Positions 34,325-43,448 of a DNA stretch of 64,000 nt are shown in pieces (position 1 is the first letter of the stretch; every line of letters begins with the position of its first letter). The stretch is from NCBI RefSeq assembly GCF_029873635.1, contig NC_080419.1:67595323-67659322 (forward strand), in the 5' to 3' direction. The stretch comes from Malania oleifera (taxonomy: Eukaryota; Streptophyta; Magnoliopsida; Santalales; Ximeniaceae). A program made the translations under genes and the position numbers. The notes under the pieces were generated by a model, which saw only the letters and a list, made by a program, of their open reading frames with translations, was not told the origin of the DNA and did not search any database.

Positions 34325-35795
34325 AAATGAACTGATGAAAGTGAAAAGTAATTTCTAAGGAATTATGTAAGAAATGAATTGTATTTTCAGCATATAAATG
34401 TTATATATGGGTTGGCTTATTTTACGAGAAATATATATGAATTTTACTGTTAAATTGTGTGGCAAATATATGTTAAATATATGAGATCCAGACTAAGTAA
34501 AGTATTGAGAATAAAATATGATATATACAATGTTGTCTTTATATGTTAAATGCAACCATGTAAATGTAAGACAGCTGAAAGACAACCATGTTAGTAGATT
34601 CTAGTGCATTTCTATGTGGACTAACTGTTAGTAGATTCTAGCCCATTTCTATGTGGACTAACTAATGATGACTAAAGATTAGTTGTAGTACGAAGGAATG
34701 AAATGAAAAAGTTATGTAATGAATTGACAATGGAATGACAATGCAATGAAATGAAATATAAAACGTGAATGATACAAATGGGAAAGAGTCACTTAAAGTG
34801 AAACGTAATGAAATGTTAAGTTATGAACATGAAAGGATGTGAATGATTGAATAATGATAGAAAGAACAATGTATTATGATATTCGAAGTATGTATGTGCG
34901 TAGAACATGTTACAATTGGGCGAGGCGTATTCTTTGCCTAAGAGCTTACTGAGTAAGGCGAGTGCACTATTAGTTTCAGATGTGGCAGTAGCTGCATAAT
35001 GTACTAGGGTAGAGGGAACCTACTTGTATGGCCAGATAGATTTCCTTATCCTTAGGGCCTTTTCCGGCAAGCTATTGTTGAACGGTGTGAGTACGAGATC
35101 AATCTAATACTTGAGGGCTTACTGAGTAAAGTGAGTGCTCTAGTATGTTTTAATTGTGACCTTAGAGTTACCTAAATATCAGAGTAGAGGGGTGCTACTT
35201 GTATGGGCAGGTAATCACCCCTATCCTTGGGTAATCTTGTGGGTAAATCTTTGCATGTGATTGTTTAGGTTCAGAAAATAATTTTAATGTTATGATAATG
35301 ATTTGCAAATGTATTTAAAATGATATCTATATACCTCATGTTAGCCACATGTTGTGTTTAATATATTGTTTCTTCCCTTTTTGAGATGTGTCTCACCCAA
35401 ATATGAATTTTTTTTTCCCAGGATTTTCTCGAGATCGAGCTTTGAGAGGTTGAGGTTTTTATAGAATTATTGGGAAATAGAAAAAAGAAAAGGGTATATT
35501 TCTATGTTAATTATGGGGAATGTAAATATTTATGTTTTATGTCTTTATGTTTTAACGTTGTTGAGTAAGGAATGATTGTGAAATACTGAAATGTTTTGGG
35601 AGTTATGTAGATTTATGGAAATGCAGGTGATGGATGATTTATTATGGATTATTGTTAGAATTAGTAAACTCTGGTATTATGTTATATGGAGATTATGTTT
35701 GTATTTTTCGCTGCGTATATATTGATTTATGAATTATCAGGAATTTTATTAGGTATAACACACCGGACCCGTGATTAAGGGTTTGAGGCGTTACG
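33195..35795 (+). repeat. LTR3 of the gypsy array (2,601 bp)
   Basis: Starts TGTAAAGACCTA. The terminal attaca of the other two is gttacg here. Longer than the others because of two microsatellite expansions, (TA)n at about 33397-33480 and (TA)n(GT)n at 34251-34322. Confidence 0.9.
34251..34322. repeat. (TA)n(GT)n microsatellite inside LTR3
   Basis: About 20 bases of AT followed by about 52 bases of GT. The same site in LTR1 (near 28488) and LTR2 (near 31326) is only tatgtatatgtgg. Confidence 0.95.
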
Positions 35796-36021
35796 GACGG
35801 TCAAGGGGTTTGGGGGGAGCTAGGTTTTGAATCTACGCCATTTGATCTCCGTCAGGTTGCGATGAAGAGGGAAATGAGGTGGAAAATTGGGGGAAATGTG
35901 GGAAACTTTAAGCAAATCAAGAGAGGAGGAGGGAAATGAGGGAGAAATAGGGGGAAATGGGGAGAAATAGGGATAAAGTGTGAAATAATACATTTTTTAT
36001 TTTATTTTTAAATAAAGGACG
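35796..36021. other. Purine-rich CACTA interior right of the gypsy array
   Basis: G/A-rich stretch with repeated gggaaatgagg and gagaaataggg words. No ORF recognised. It should have been continuous with 27509 before the gypsy array inserted. Confidence 0.5.
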
Positions 36022-36960
36022 TATTAGTGACGGTTCCGAAATCCATCACTGATAAGGTACTAATAGTGACGAATCTTCAAATTCGTCACTAATACTGTGA
36101 AATAAATTTTTTTTTTTTAAATAAAAGACGTATTAGTGACAGTTCCCAAATCCGTCACTAATAAGGGACTAATAGTGACGTATCTTCAGATTCGTTACTA
36201 ATACTCTGAAATAAATTTTTTTTTTATTTTTTAAAAATAAAATACGTATTACTGATGGTTCCCAAATCTGTCACTAATAAGGGACTAATGTTGACGAATC
36301 TTCAAATTCGTCACTAATATTCTAAAATAAATTAATTTTTTATTTTTTATTTAAATAAAAGAGGTATTAGTAATGGTTCCCAAATCTGTCACTAATAAGG
36401 GGTTAATAGTGACGAATCTTCAAATTCGTCACTAATACTTTGAAATAAATTTATTTCATTTTTTAAAAATAAAAGACATATTAGTGACAGTTCCCAAATC
36501 CGTCACTAATAAGGGGCCAACAATGACGAATCTTCAAATTTGTCACTAATACTTTGAAATAATTTTTTTTCAATATTTTTTTTTAAATAAAAGACGTATT
36601 AGTGACGGTTCCCAAATCCGTCACTAATAATGGGCTAATAGCAACGAATCTTCAAATTCGTCACTAATACTCTAAAATAAATTTTTTTTTTATTTTTTTT
36701 AAAATAATAGTAGTGACGGTTATTTAATCGTCACTAATAAGAGTCTTTTAGTGACAAATTTAATTTGTCACTAATACCGCACAAATCGTCGTTAATATTT
36801 TTTTCAGGATAATTTTTGCCCAAAAAATATTTTCCCGCGATTTTTTCAGGGTGGTAACGGATTCAAATCCATCACTAATAATGTCATATTAGTGACAGTT
36901 GATAAAACTGTCACTAATACCCACTTTTAGTAATGAAATTGAATCCCCCACTAATAGTTT
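36022..36960. repeat. CACTA subterminal tandem repeats
   Basis: Six tandem units of about 109-118 bp, starting near 36022, 36131, 36247, 36365, 36479 and 36597. Each contains two hairpin-forming pairs: TTAGTGACGG facing CCGTCACTAA, and AGTGACGAATc facing gATTCGTCACT, separated by A/T runs. Shorter copies continue to 36960. Such subterminal arrays are the binding sites of the CACTA DNA-binding protein. Confidence 0.9.
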
Positions 36961-36969
36961 CGTCACTAA

Positions 36970-36989
36970 AAACTAGTTTTTTTGTAGTG
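36970..36989 (-). repeat. CACTA terminal inverted repeat (right end)
   Basis: The minus strand reads CACTACAAAAAAACTAGTTT from 36989 leftwards, followed within a few bases by TTAGTGACG. The partner end was not found in the window. Confidence 0.85.
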
Positions 36990-38640
36990 AAACATTACCC
37001 AAAGGATGGTAGACTATTTTTTCTGCTACCCAAAAGAAAGGCAAAGAAGAAATCCCTTGTGAGCCTAAAAAATTTCAATTCTTGATTAACCCATCAAAGG
37101 ATCACACCCCACACTAGGACAGTTTTAAAAAGATTAGTCTCAAATGAGGTCCAAATAAGATGCTAAAAGTCATTCATGATAGGAAAATCAAAAAGTGTGG
37201 CAAAAGAAGAATATGCAAGAAAAATAGAGAAAGAAAGAAAGAGAAAGAAAGAAAAATTAAGGACATGATTCATATGTGATCTTTGACTAGCGAATACCTG
37301 TGATGAGATTGATAAATTTTGAACCTTATTTAAATCTTTCTTCCTTTAACCCATACCCCTAGCCTACATTACGACCCAAATGAAAGTCCTGAGTAGATTA
37401 GTATACATTGTTGTCTCAAATGATTTGTGAGACTTAATGTTGAGTCTGAACTACGTAATGACTTGATCCTGCAAAGGTACGTAGGCAACTTGTTCAAATG
37501 ACAAGTTTGGTCAATACTTTGCGAATACTGCACCACAAATTGGGGCAAAAAATTTTATTATGGGATGAGATTTTTGAGCCTTAGTTTCCTTGTTCTTGGT
37601 GAAACCTAAATCTTAAGCCTACATTTCGTCTCGTGTCTTGAAGTCCACCCTGAGATTGGAATATTAATCAGACTACTTAATGAGACACTAGTTATAATTT
37701 AAGACAGGGAGTTTAAAAAAAGCTTGAAATAAGTAAGAAAGAATCTCTGAGTGGTGATACATTGGACAAGTTATGATTATGAGGCAAAAAAAAAAAAACA
37801 AAAAAACAAAAAAACAAAAAAAAACAAAAAACAAAAAACAAAAAGAGAAAGAGAAAAATCCATTCTTCAAAAGCTCCAGAAAGAGGACGAATAGTCAAAA
37901 AGGCTCAATCACCGATACATTTGCCAAAAGAGTATCCTTGTGAAAGGCAGGTAAAATGGTCAAGAAATGTTACAGATGCACCTAAATGAGGCAAACTCCG
38001 TGTTGAGTTCCGATGAAGCCGATTTAGGTGCCTTCATGTCGAAGCCAAATTTGAAGCCAAGATTAATAACAAACGATGGTAACTGGGGCAAATTTTGGGT
38101 TGATTTTTGTTTGGATTAATTTAGATGCCTTCATATTAGAGTGCACGATGAAAATGTAGCCAAGATCAGTGGACGAGGATCAAAACTGGGGTAGTTTTTA
38201 AGTTCCATTGGAGTAAATTCAGGAACTTTCATGACAAAATAAAAGTCAAAAACAGGGCCATGACCAGTGGCATATAAACACTGGGGTAGCTTTTGAGCGC
38301 CTTTTGTAATTTGAAACATGGCCAGAATCAACAACAACTTGGAATTTGAAAGCACACCCAAGATCGGAGATTGGAAGAAGGAAAGTCTAAGTGTCAGCAA
38401 GCATTCCATGCATTGCATAAGAAAGTAAATATAAAGGGCATCTCATGCAACGTGCATACATCTTTGCATTCATGCATCATTATGCACACGTACACATAGC
38501 AACATATCACTGTATTTTATCATCTCAGGTAGCAACATGCATACATATAGCAATAGAGCACCATTCATTCATACTTTCCTAGTTGAATAAACTTTTGAAT
38601 AATCCTTTTGCATCTTTGACTGAGCCATTATTGTCGTGAC
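36990..38640 (+). other. Non-coding gypsy (Tat/Ogre-like) internal DNA
   Basis: Directly follows the CACTA terminus. No reverse transcriptase or integrase is found. It leads into tandem-repeat fields and an LTR-like end, a layout known from the region between pol and 3' LTR in Tat/Ogre elements; that assignment is inference. A (CAAAA)n-type run sits at 37786-37845. Confidence 0.4.
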
Positions 38641-39240
38641 ATATTTGGAAACTGGGGGCATCTAACCCCAAGCACACAAAGAGTTACCTGGAAACTGGGG
38701 CAATTGACCCCAAACACTGGGATAGATTTTGAAACTGGGGTGGTTGACCCGATGCACGGATCGACATACTTTGAAATTGTGGCAACTGACCCTAGGAACC
38801 AATTGAGGCATTGGTTGTTGAGTCTCAAAGCGAGTAATCTAAAGACAAGCAAAAGGACCTCAGGATCTTGCACCCGATTGATCATCCCCAGTGGACTAAC
38901 TCTGAGCCCTACACCTGATGACATTTTCTAGAAGAATCTCGGGGTCTTGCACCCGATTGATCATCCTCAGTAAGGTTACCATTTTCCAAAATACTAACTT
39001 TTCAAAATATCTCGAGATCTTGCACATGATTGATCATCCCTAGTGAAGGAACTTTTTCTCGAATCCCACACTTGAATGCTTATCTTCCAAAAAAGATCTC
39101 GAGATCTTCCACCCGATTGATCATCCTCAGCGGAGTAATTCTTTAGGAAATATAACCCTACACTAAAGGATATTTCCAAAAAGATCTCGAGACCTCATAC
39201 CCAAGTGATCATCCCTCATACGGAGTAACCATCCCCCTGG
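38641..39240. repeat. Two families of diverged tandem repeats
   Basis: First, 38645-38810: about four copies built on gaaactggggcaattgaccc, spaced 45-65 bases. Second, 38855-39225: five copies built on ctcgagatcttgcacccgat followed by tgatcatccYcagtg, spaced about 73-90 bases. Both give broken ORFs on both strands. Confidence 0.85.
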
Positions 39241-39394
39241 TCCAAGTTGAGTCATCTACCTTGAAATTAGGGCATCGACCCTCAAATCCAAAAATTGTGT
39301 TGTTCACGATGAAACTGAGGTGTTGGATCACCTCAAAGCCTTCTTGATTACATCATTCATGCGATTAGTTTCATCCAAATAGTTGTGATTATCT

Positions 39395-40243
39395 TATTCA
39401 CTTTTATTGACCCTTCACGATCTACTCTTATTGACCCATCGCGGCCCCGCCTTAATGACCCTTCGCGGTCCACTCTTATTGACCCATCGTGGTCCCATCT
39501 TATTGACCCTTCGTGGTCCCACTCTTATTGACCCTTACTGGTCCCACTCTTATTAACCCTTCGCAGTCCACTCTTATTGACCCATCGAGGTCTTGTCTTA
39601 TTGACCCTTGGCATTCCCACTCTTATTGACCCTTTATGGCCCACTCTTATTGACCCTTCGCAGTCCACTCTTATTGACCCATCGCGGTCTAGCCTTATTG
39701 ATCCTTCACTGTCCTACTTTTATTGACGCTTCAGAGTCCACTTTTATTTACCCTTCGCGGTCACACTCTTATTGATCCTTTGTGGTCCCACTCTTATTGA
39801 CCTTTCATAGTCCGTTCTTATTGACTCATCTCAGTCCTACCTTATTGATCCTTCGTGGTCCTACTCTTATTGACCCTTCGGAGTCTCACTCTTATTGACC
39901 CTTCGCGGTCCCACTTTTATTGACCCTTCGTGGTCCCATCTTATTGACCCATCGGGGTTCCACTCTTGTTGACCCTTTGCGGTCTACTCTTATTGACCCA
40001 TCGCGGTCCCGTCTTATTGACCCTTCACGGTCCCACTCTTATTGACCCTTCATGGTCCCACTTTTATTGACCCTTCGCGGTTCACTCTTATTGACCCATC
40101 GCGGTCCCGCCTTATTGATCCTTTGCGGTCCTACTCTTATTGACCCTTCAGAGTCCTACTCTTATTGACCCTTCGTGGTCCCACTCTTATTGACCCTTTG
40201 CGGTCCCACCTTATTGACCCTTCATAGTCCCACTCCTATTGAA
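39395..40243. repeat. Minisatellite, about 31 copies of a 26-28 bp unit
   Basis: The unit is ttattgacccttcgcggtcc followed by cactc or a shortened form. Most units differ at the Y of ccYatc/ccYttc and in the g/t of the cgcggtcc core. The alternation of full and shortened units suggests a higher-order period in places. Confidence 0.93.
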
Positions 40244-40500
40244 TCTGAGTTGATTTGTTTCACATAGCATAGTTCACATGTTAATTGTAGGATTAATTTG
40301 TTTCTTTAATTATTTCCATATTATACGTGTTGTGCATATCCTTAATTGTATGTTAATATTAAAGGTAACTATTACATTGTGTATTACTTTTATTATTATT
40401 ATTAATAATATTGTTATTATTACTATTAATATTACTACTTTTATTATTATTATTATTATTATTTATTATTACCTTATTGCGTTTATTATTATTAGTATCG

Positions 40501-40549
<49 letters not shown>

Positions 40550-40662
40550 GTTGCAATCATTTTAGTATTATGATATTTTTTTTATTAAATATTTTCAATT
40601 TTCATCCCTATGATTTCAAAAGAAGGGTTTCGGGCTTCACGTCCCCCAGTTCTAAGGGAATA

Positions 40663-40702
<40 letters not shown>

Positions 40703-40842
40703 TGTGTATTTCAAAAATTTCTTAAAAGGGAGTAATTTTAAAGACTTTTTAAATTTACTTTGGGATAATTTCATAGTTAATTAGGTACCGTTCGTAAGAA
40801 CGGGCACGTAGGGGGTGCTCGTACCTTCTCCTCGCATAACCA
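40244..40842. repeat. LTR-like sequence with (ATT)n and (TA)n arrays
   Basis: (ATT)n at 40385-40550, (TA)n at 40660-40700, and a block at 40770-40842 (ggtaccgttcgtaagaacgg ... gggggtgctcg) that matches 9310-9375 in reverse orientation. It ends where Copia-1 LTR sequence resumes. Likely the right-hand border of the gypsy DNA inserted in the Copia-1 LTR. Confidence 0.6.
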
Positions 40843-41306
40843 AAAGGGAGTACGTTGGTTGATAAATAATTTGCAGAAACCTTAAGGGAGTACGTTAATT
40901 GGTTAATAACCCAAAACCTATTAATAGAAGGTTTATTTGAAATCTAAATTTTGGAAAGAGTGTGGATGTTATTGATTACCATATTGAAAGATCAATTACA
41001 TTAGCCAAAAAGCTTGAATCAAATAATCATATATACAAGGCTGCATACAACTTAATATCTTGAATTCTTGAAAAGCTGTAAATTGCCAAAAGAAGTTGCA
41101 TAGTATATTTGGATTTGAATATTGAATGGTTTGACTGGCTGATTAAGTTTTAATAAATTGTGTCTTGGTTTGAGGATTGAATAAGTAAGTAGACACTTTG
41201 CTGTGTGATTGTTAAATCAACAAGAGGTTAAGAATCTTAAAAAGAATTAATTTTTTTTAAATAATCCAATTCACCCCCCCTTATTGGGACTGCACCTTAG
41301 TTTTCA
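40843..41306 (+). mobile_element. Copia-1 3' LTR, second part
   Basis: Plus-strand LTR end. It aligns with the last 450 or so bases of the Copia-3 LTR (read on its own strand): aaaagggagtacgttgg, ttgcagaaaccttaagggag, then ttaatttttttt, caattcaccccc and a final ccttagttttCA. It begins at the LTR position about 85 bases beyond where the copy at 14609-16165 breaks off. No primer site follows at 41307; Copia-3 ORF3 sequence does, as expected for a 3' LTR. Confidence 0.75.
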
Positions 41307-41939
41307 TTTCTCGTAGCCCATTTGTTTTAGGGTTGTGGAGGAGAAAAGATCATATCTAGTTCTTTTTATAAACAACTCGGTAGGAGTGGTGACATCAAGG
41401 TGAGCAAATAGAAGATTAAGGGCACCACCATACGAAAGAGTAACTCATTGGGCTTCCAATCTTGTCATTGTCCATTTAAGAATTAAACTTGACAAGTCAA
41501 GTTTCTTCCCTTTCAATAGACACCACATGACAAAGCAATCTACGTAAGATATATAATCATATGAATCAACTTGGGGTAAAATATTGTTCGTGATAAATTT
41601 TTGAAGAATTTGAGCTTGGAGGTTCAATTGTTTATACAAAGGAGGATTCCCAAAATATACGGGTTCGTCAACCATGATCAGGGGTGGGAATTCCTCGGGT
41701 GTGAAGCCTTGTTCCAAAATCCATGATTTAGCAAAAACTGGACACTCAAAGTCACCTTGGCCAATGTGGAGAATGGGAGTCAATGACTGTGGAGTTAGGG
41801 AAATTGCTTTTCCCCTAACTTCAGTAGTGAGTACCGATTCTCCTTGCACTATATTTGCATAAAAAATCTTTATCAAATTCGGGTAAAGCCCTTTTGATTG
41901 ATAAACCACAAAGTTTTTCCAACCAATTGCCCTAAGCAT
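41307..41939 (-). pseudogene. Copia-3 third ORF (env-like / plant transposon-protein type)
   Basis: 164 open codons (41939-41445) starting MLRAIGWKNFVVYQ, with YPNLIKIFYANI, VRGKAISLTPQSL and DSYDYISYVDCFVMWCLLKG. Readable codons continue past a TAG towards 41307, where the Copia-1 LTR end interrupts. The pattern (aromatic start, FYANI, a conserved I-x-L/P-x2-L block) resembles the 'putative plant transposon protein' domain often found as a third ORF in SIRE-type copia and some gypsy elements. It lies after pol, as such ORFs do. Function unknown. Upstream coding may begin as far right as about 42450. Confidence 0.6.
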
Positions 41940-42489
41940 TGGTAGAATATTGGGAAACTCTTATTCAAATAATGCGGTATCAAGGAATTTACCTCAGATG
42001 GGTTCTGTCAAGCGAAGATACTATCGATATCGTTGCTTGGAGTGAGGAGAAATGAGTCATCTCTTAATATTTTCTTCATCCTTTCTTGAAGTCGCTCCGT
42101 AGGTTGCTGTAATCTTGGTTCGTGGCATTTTTGATTTCAGAGGTGAATAAAAACCCTAGAAATCATGGGTAGGTGATGTAGGAAGATTATTTTCTCACTT
42201 TGATCGGAAGATTTTGAGGTTAGAATCAATGGAGAGGAAAGAGAAGGGAGTTCAGGTGAGTGATGAAATAGGGTCAGTTGATTGGGATCTTGAAAAGTTA
42301 GGGTTTCGCGCTAAGAAGTATATAAAATTTGTCAGTCCAGTCGCTTGGGGTCTTGAGGTCAGTCTCCTGACCTTTAGAGATTTTTAATTTTCACAAGTCA
42401 ATAGCTTGTTTGTCAACTAGGATCACAGGCTCAGCCGCCTGACTTTACCAATTTTCCAAACCACTCTTTTTCACTCATCATGTATCCTT

Positions 42490-42786
42490 TCTAAATAACT
42501 TACTTACTATGTAATAGGCCAAGTTCTCTTCTTATTGATATAAACCTATCTTCTGGAAGAGGTTTGGTGAGAATATTCACCTATTGTTCATTTGTATTCA
42601 AGAATTGAAGTAAAATATCTTCTTTTTGCACATGATCTCTTAGAAAATGATGTCTTATGTCTATATGCTAGGTTTTTGAGTGTAATATTGGATTTTTGGA
42701 AATATTTATAGCACTTGTATTATTACACTTTATAGGTATAGCTAAGTACTCTAAATTAAAGTCCTTTAATTGTTGCTTCATTCATG
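42490..42786 (-). pseudogene. Copia-3 RNase H tail fused to the pre-integrase linker by deletion
   Basis: Reads KQQLKDFNLEYLAIPIKC, NNTSAINISKNPILH, HHFLRDHVQK, a stop where Trp is expected (NEQ-stop-VNIL), then TKPLPEDRFIS and RRELGLLH, matching the end of Copia-2 pol at 50230-50510. The junction with the upstream protease linker (CLAIMNEA) lies at 42777-42786. Comparison with Copia-2 implies about 2.4 kb missing (integrase, RT, early RNase H). Confidence 0.82.
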
Positions 42787-43160
42787 ATTGCTAAGCATGT
42801 GATATCTTGAGATGTTAGATTTTCAAAATTTATGCAATACACATTATCAACTCTTTTAGCTGTGAATCGAACATCATGTTTTTCTCTATGTTCAACAATG
42901 CATTTGTCTTGCTTGAACATTATGTCAAATCTTTTATCACTTAATTGGCTTATACTTAAAAGATTATGTTTCAACCTGTCTACCAATAAAACATCATCTA
43001 CGGTCAAAAAAGGTTCTTTACCTACTTTTCCAATTCCAATGATCTTAACTTAAGCATTATTGCTAAACGTGACGTATCCACCATCTTTTTTTGCATTAGT
43101 GTGGTGAATTTGGATTTATCTCTGGTCATGTGTCTTGAACACCCACTATCCAAGTAACAT
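42787..43160 (-). pseudogene. Copia-3 protease and pre-integrase linker
   Basis: The aspartic protease motif CYLDSGCSRHM is intact around 43150-43120. A frameshift follows near 43090. Then VDDVLLVDRLKHNLLSISQL (43004-42950) and FKQDKCIVEHREK, the usual copia stretch between protease and integrase. The integrase zinc-binding HHCC motif is absent because of the deletion. Confidence 0.82.
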
Positions 43161-43448
43161 TTGTATTTTGATGGGGTTGTCCTAAAGCAAACCGACAAGA
43201 AGGGTTCAATATGCTATTTTTAGGTACCCAAACCTTCTTAGGTCTTTTTATTTCAGATTTATTTTCTTTGACTTTCCATACTTTCTTGACTTTGACATTT
43301 TTTCTTTTAAATGGGCATTCAAATTTTTCATGTCCCTTTTTCTTACACAAGAAGCACGTAGTGTGTTTATAGCTATTTGTGGATGATAGACTTACATAAT
43401 ACTTAGATTCCTTTACAAAGTATCCCATATATAGATTATTGTTCTTTT
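43126..43448 (-). pseudogene. Copia-3 gag, C-terminal part (left of Copia-2)
   Basis: Resumes at KNNNLYMGYFVKESKYYV and carries an intact second zinc knuckle CFLCKKKGHEKFEC, then KKVWKVKENK and KKVWVPKN. The longer open frame reaching 43605 is an artefact, because its first 50 or so codons are antisense Copia-2 LTR. Confidence 0.87.

Larger units (their letters stand above)
27514..35795 (+). mobile_element. Ty3/gypsy-derived array: three LTRs, two short internals
   Basis: Order: LTR1 27514-30000, internal 30001-30413, LTR2 30414-32790, internal 32791-33194, LTR3 33195-35795. The outer flanks carry a 5-bp duplication with one mismatch, GACAG (27509-27513) and GACGG (35796-35800). Each internal segment opens with a Met-tRNA-type primer binding site (tggtatca at 30004 and its variant tggcatca at 32794) and closes with gaggac(g/a)aaatttctt and a purine tract. 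The gaggacgaaattt word resembles the end of the chromovirus pol ORF, hence the gypsy (Tekay-like) assignment, which is inference. No coding capacity remains. Confidence 0.9.
17100..36989 (-). mobile_element. CACTA (En/Spm) transposon, decayed, with a nested gypsy array
   Basis: Minus-strand element. It has a TNP2-type transposase relic, a second Ptta/En/Spm-type ORF, captured or inserted host and LINE sequence, tandem subterminal repeats with inverted TTAGTGACG words (36022-36960) and a terminus reading CACTACAAAAAAACTAG on the minus strand (36973-36989). The gypsy LTR array 27514-35795 is inserted in it with target duplication GACAG/GACGG. I could not find a matching left CACTA terminus, so the left limit given is only where CACTA-like tandem repeats begin. 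Assigning the transposase block and the right terminus to one element is inference. Confidence 0.65.

Noticed and set aside
39395-40243. CRISPR-like repeat array
   Set aside because: Units are contiguous with no unique spacers; it is a plant minisatellite.
40278-40725. Hydrophobic ORFs on both strands
   Set aside because: Products of (ATT)n and (TA)n arrays.
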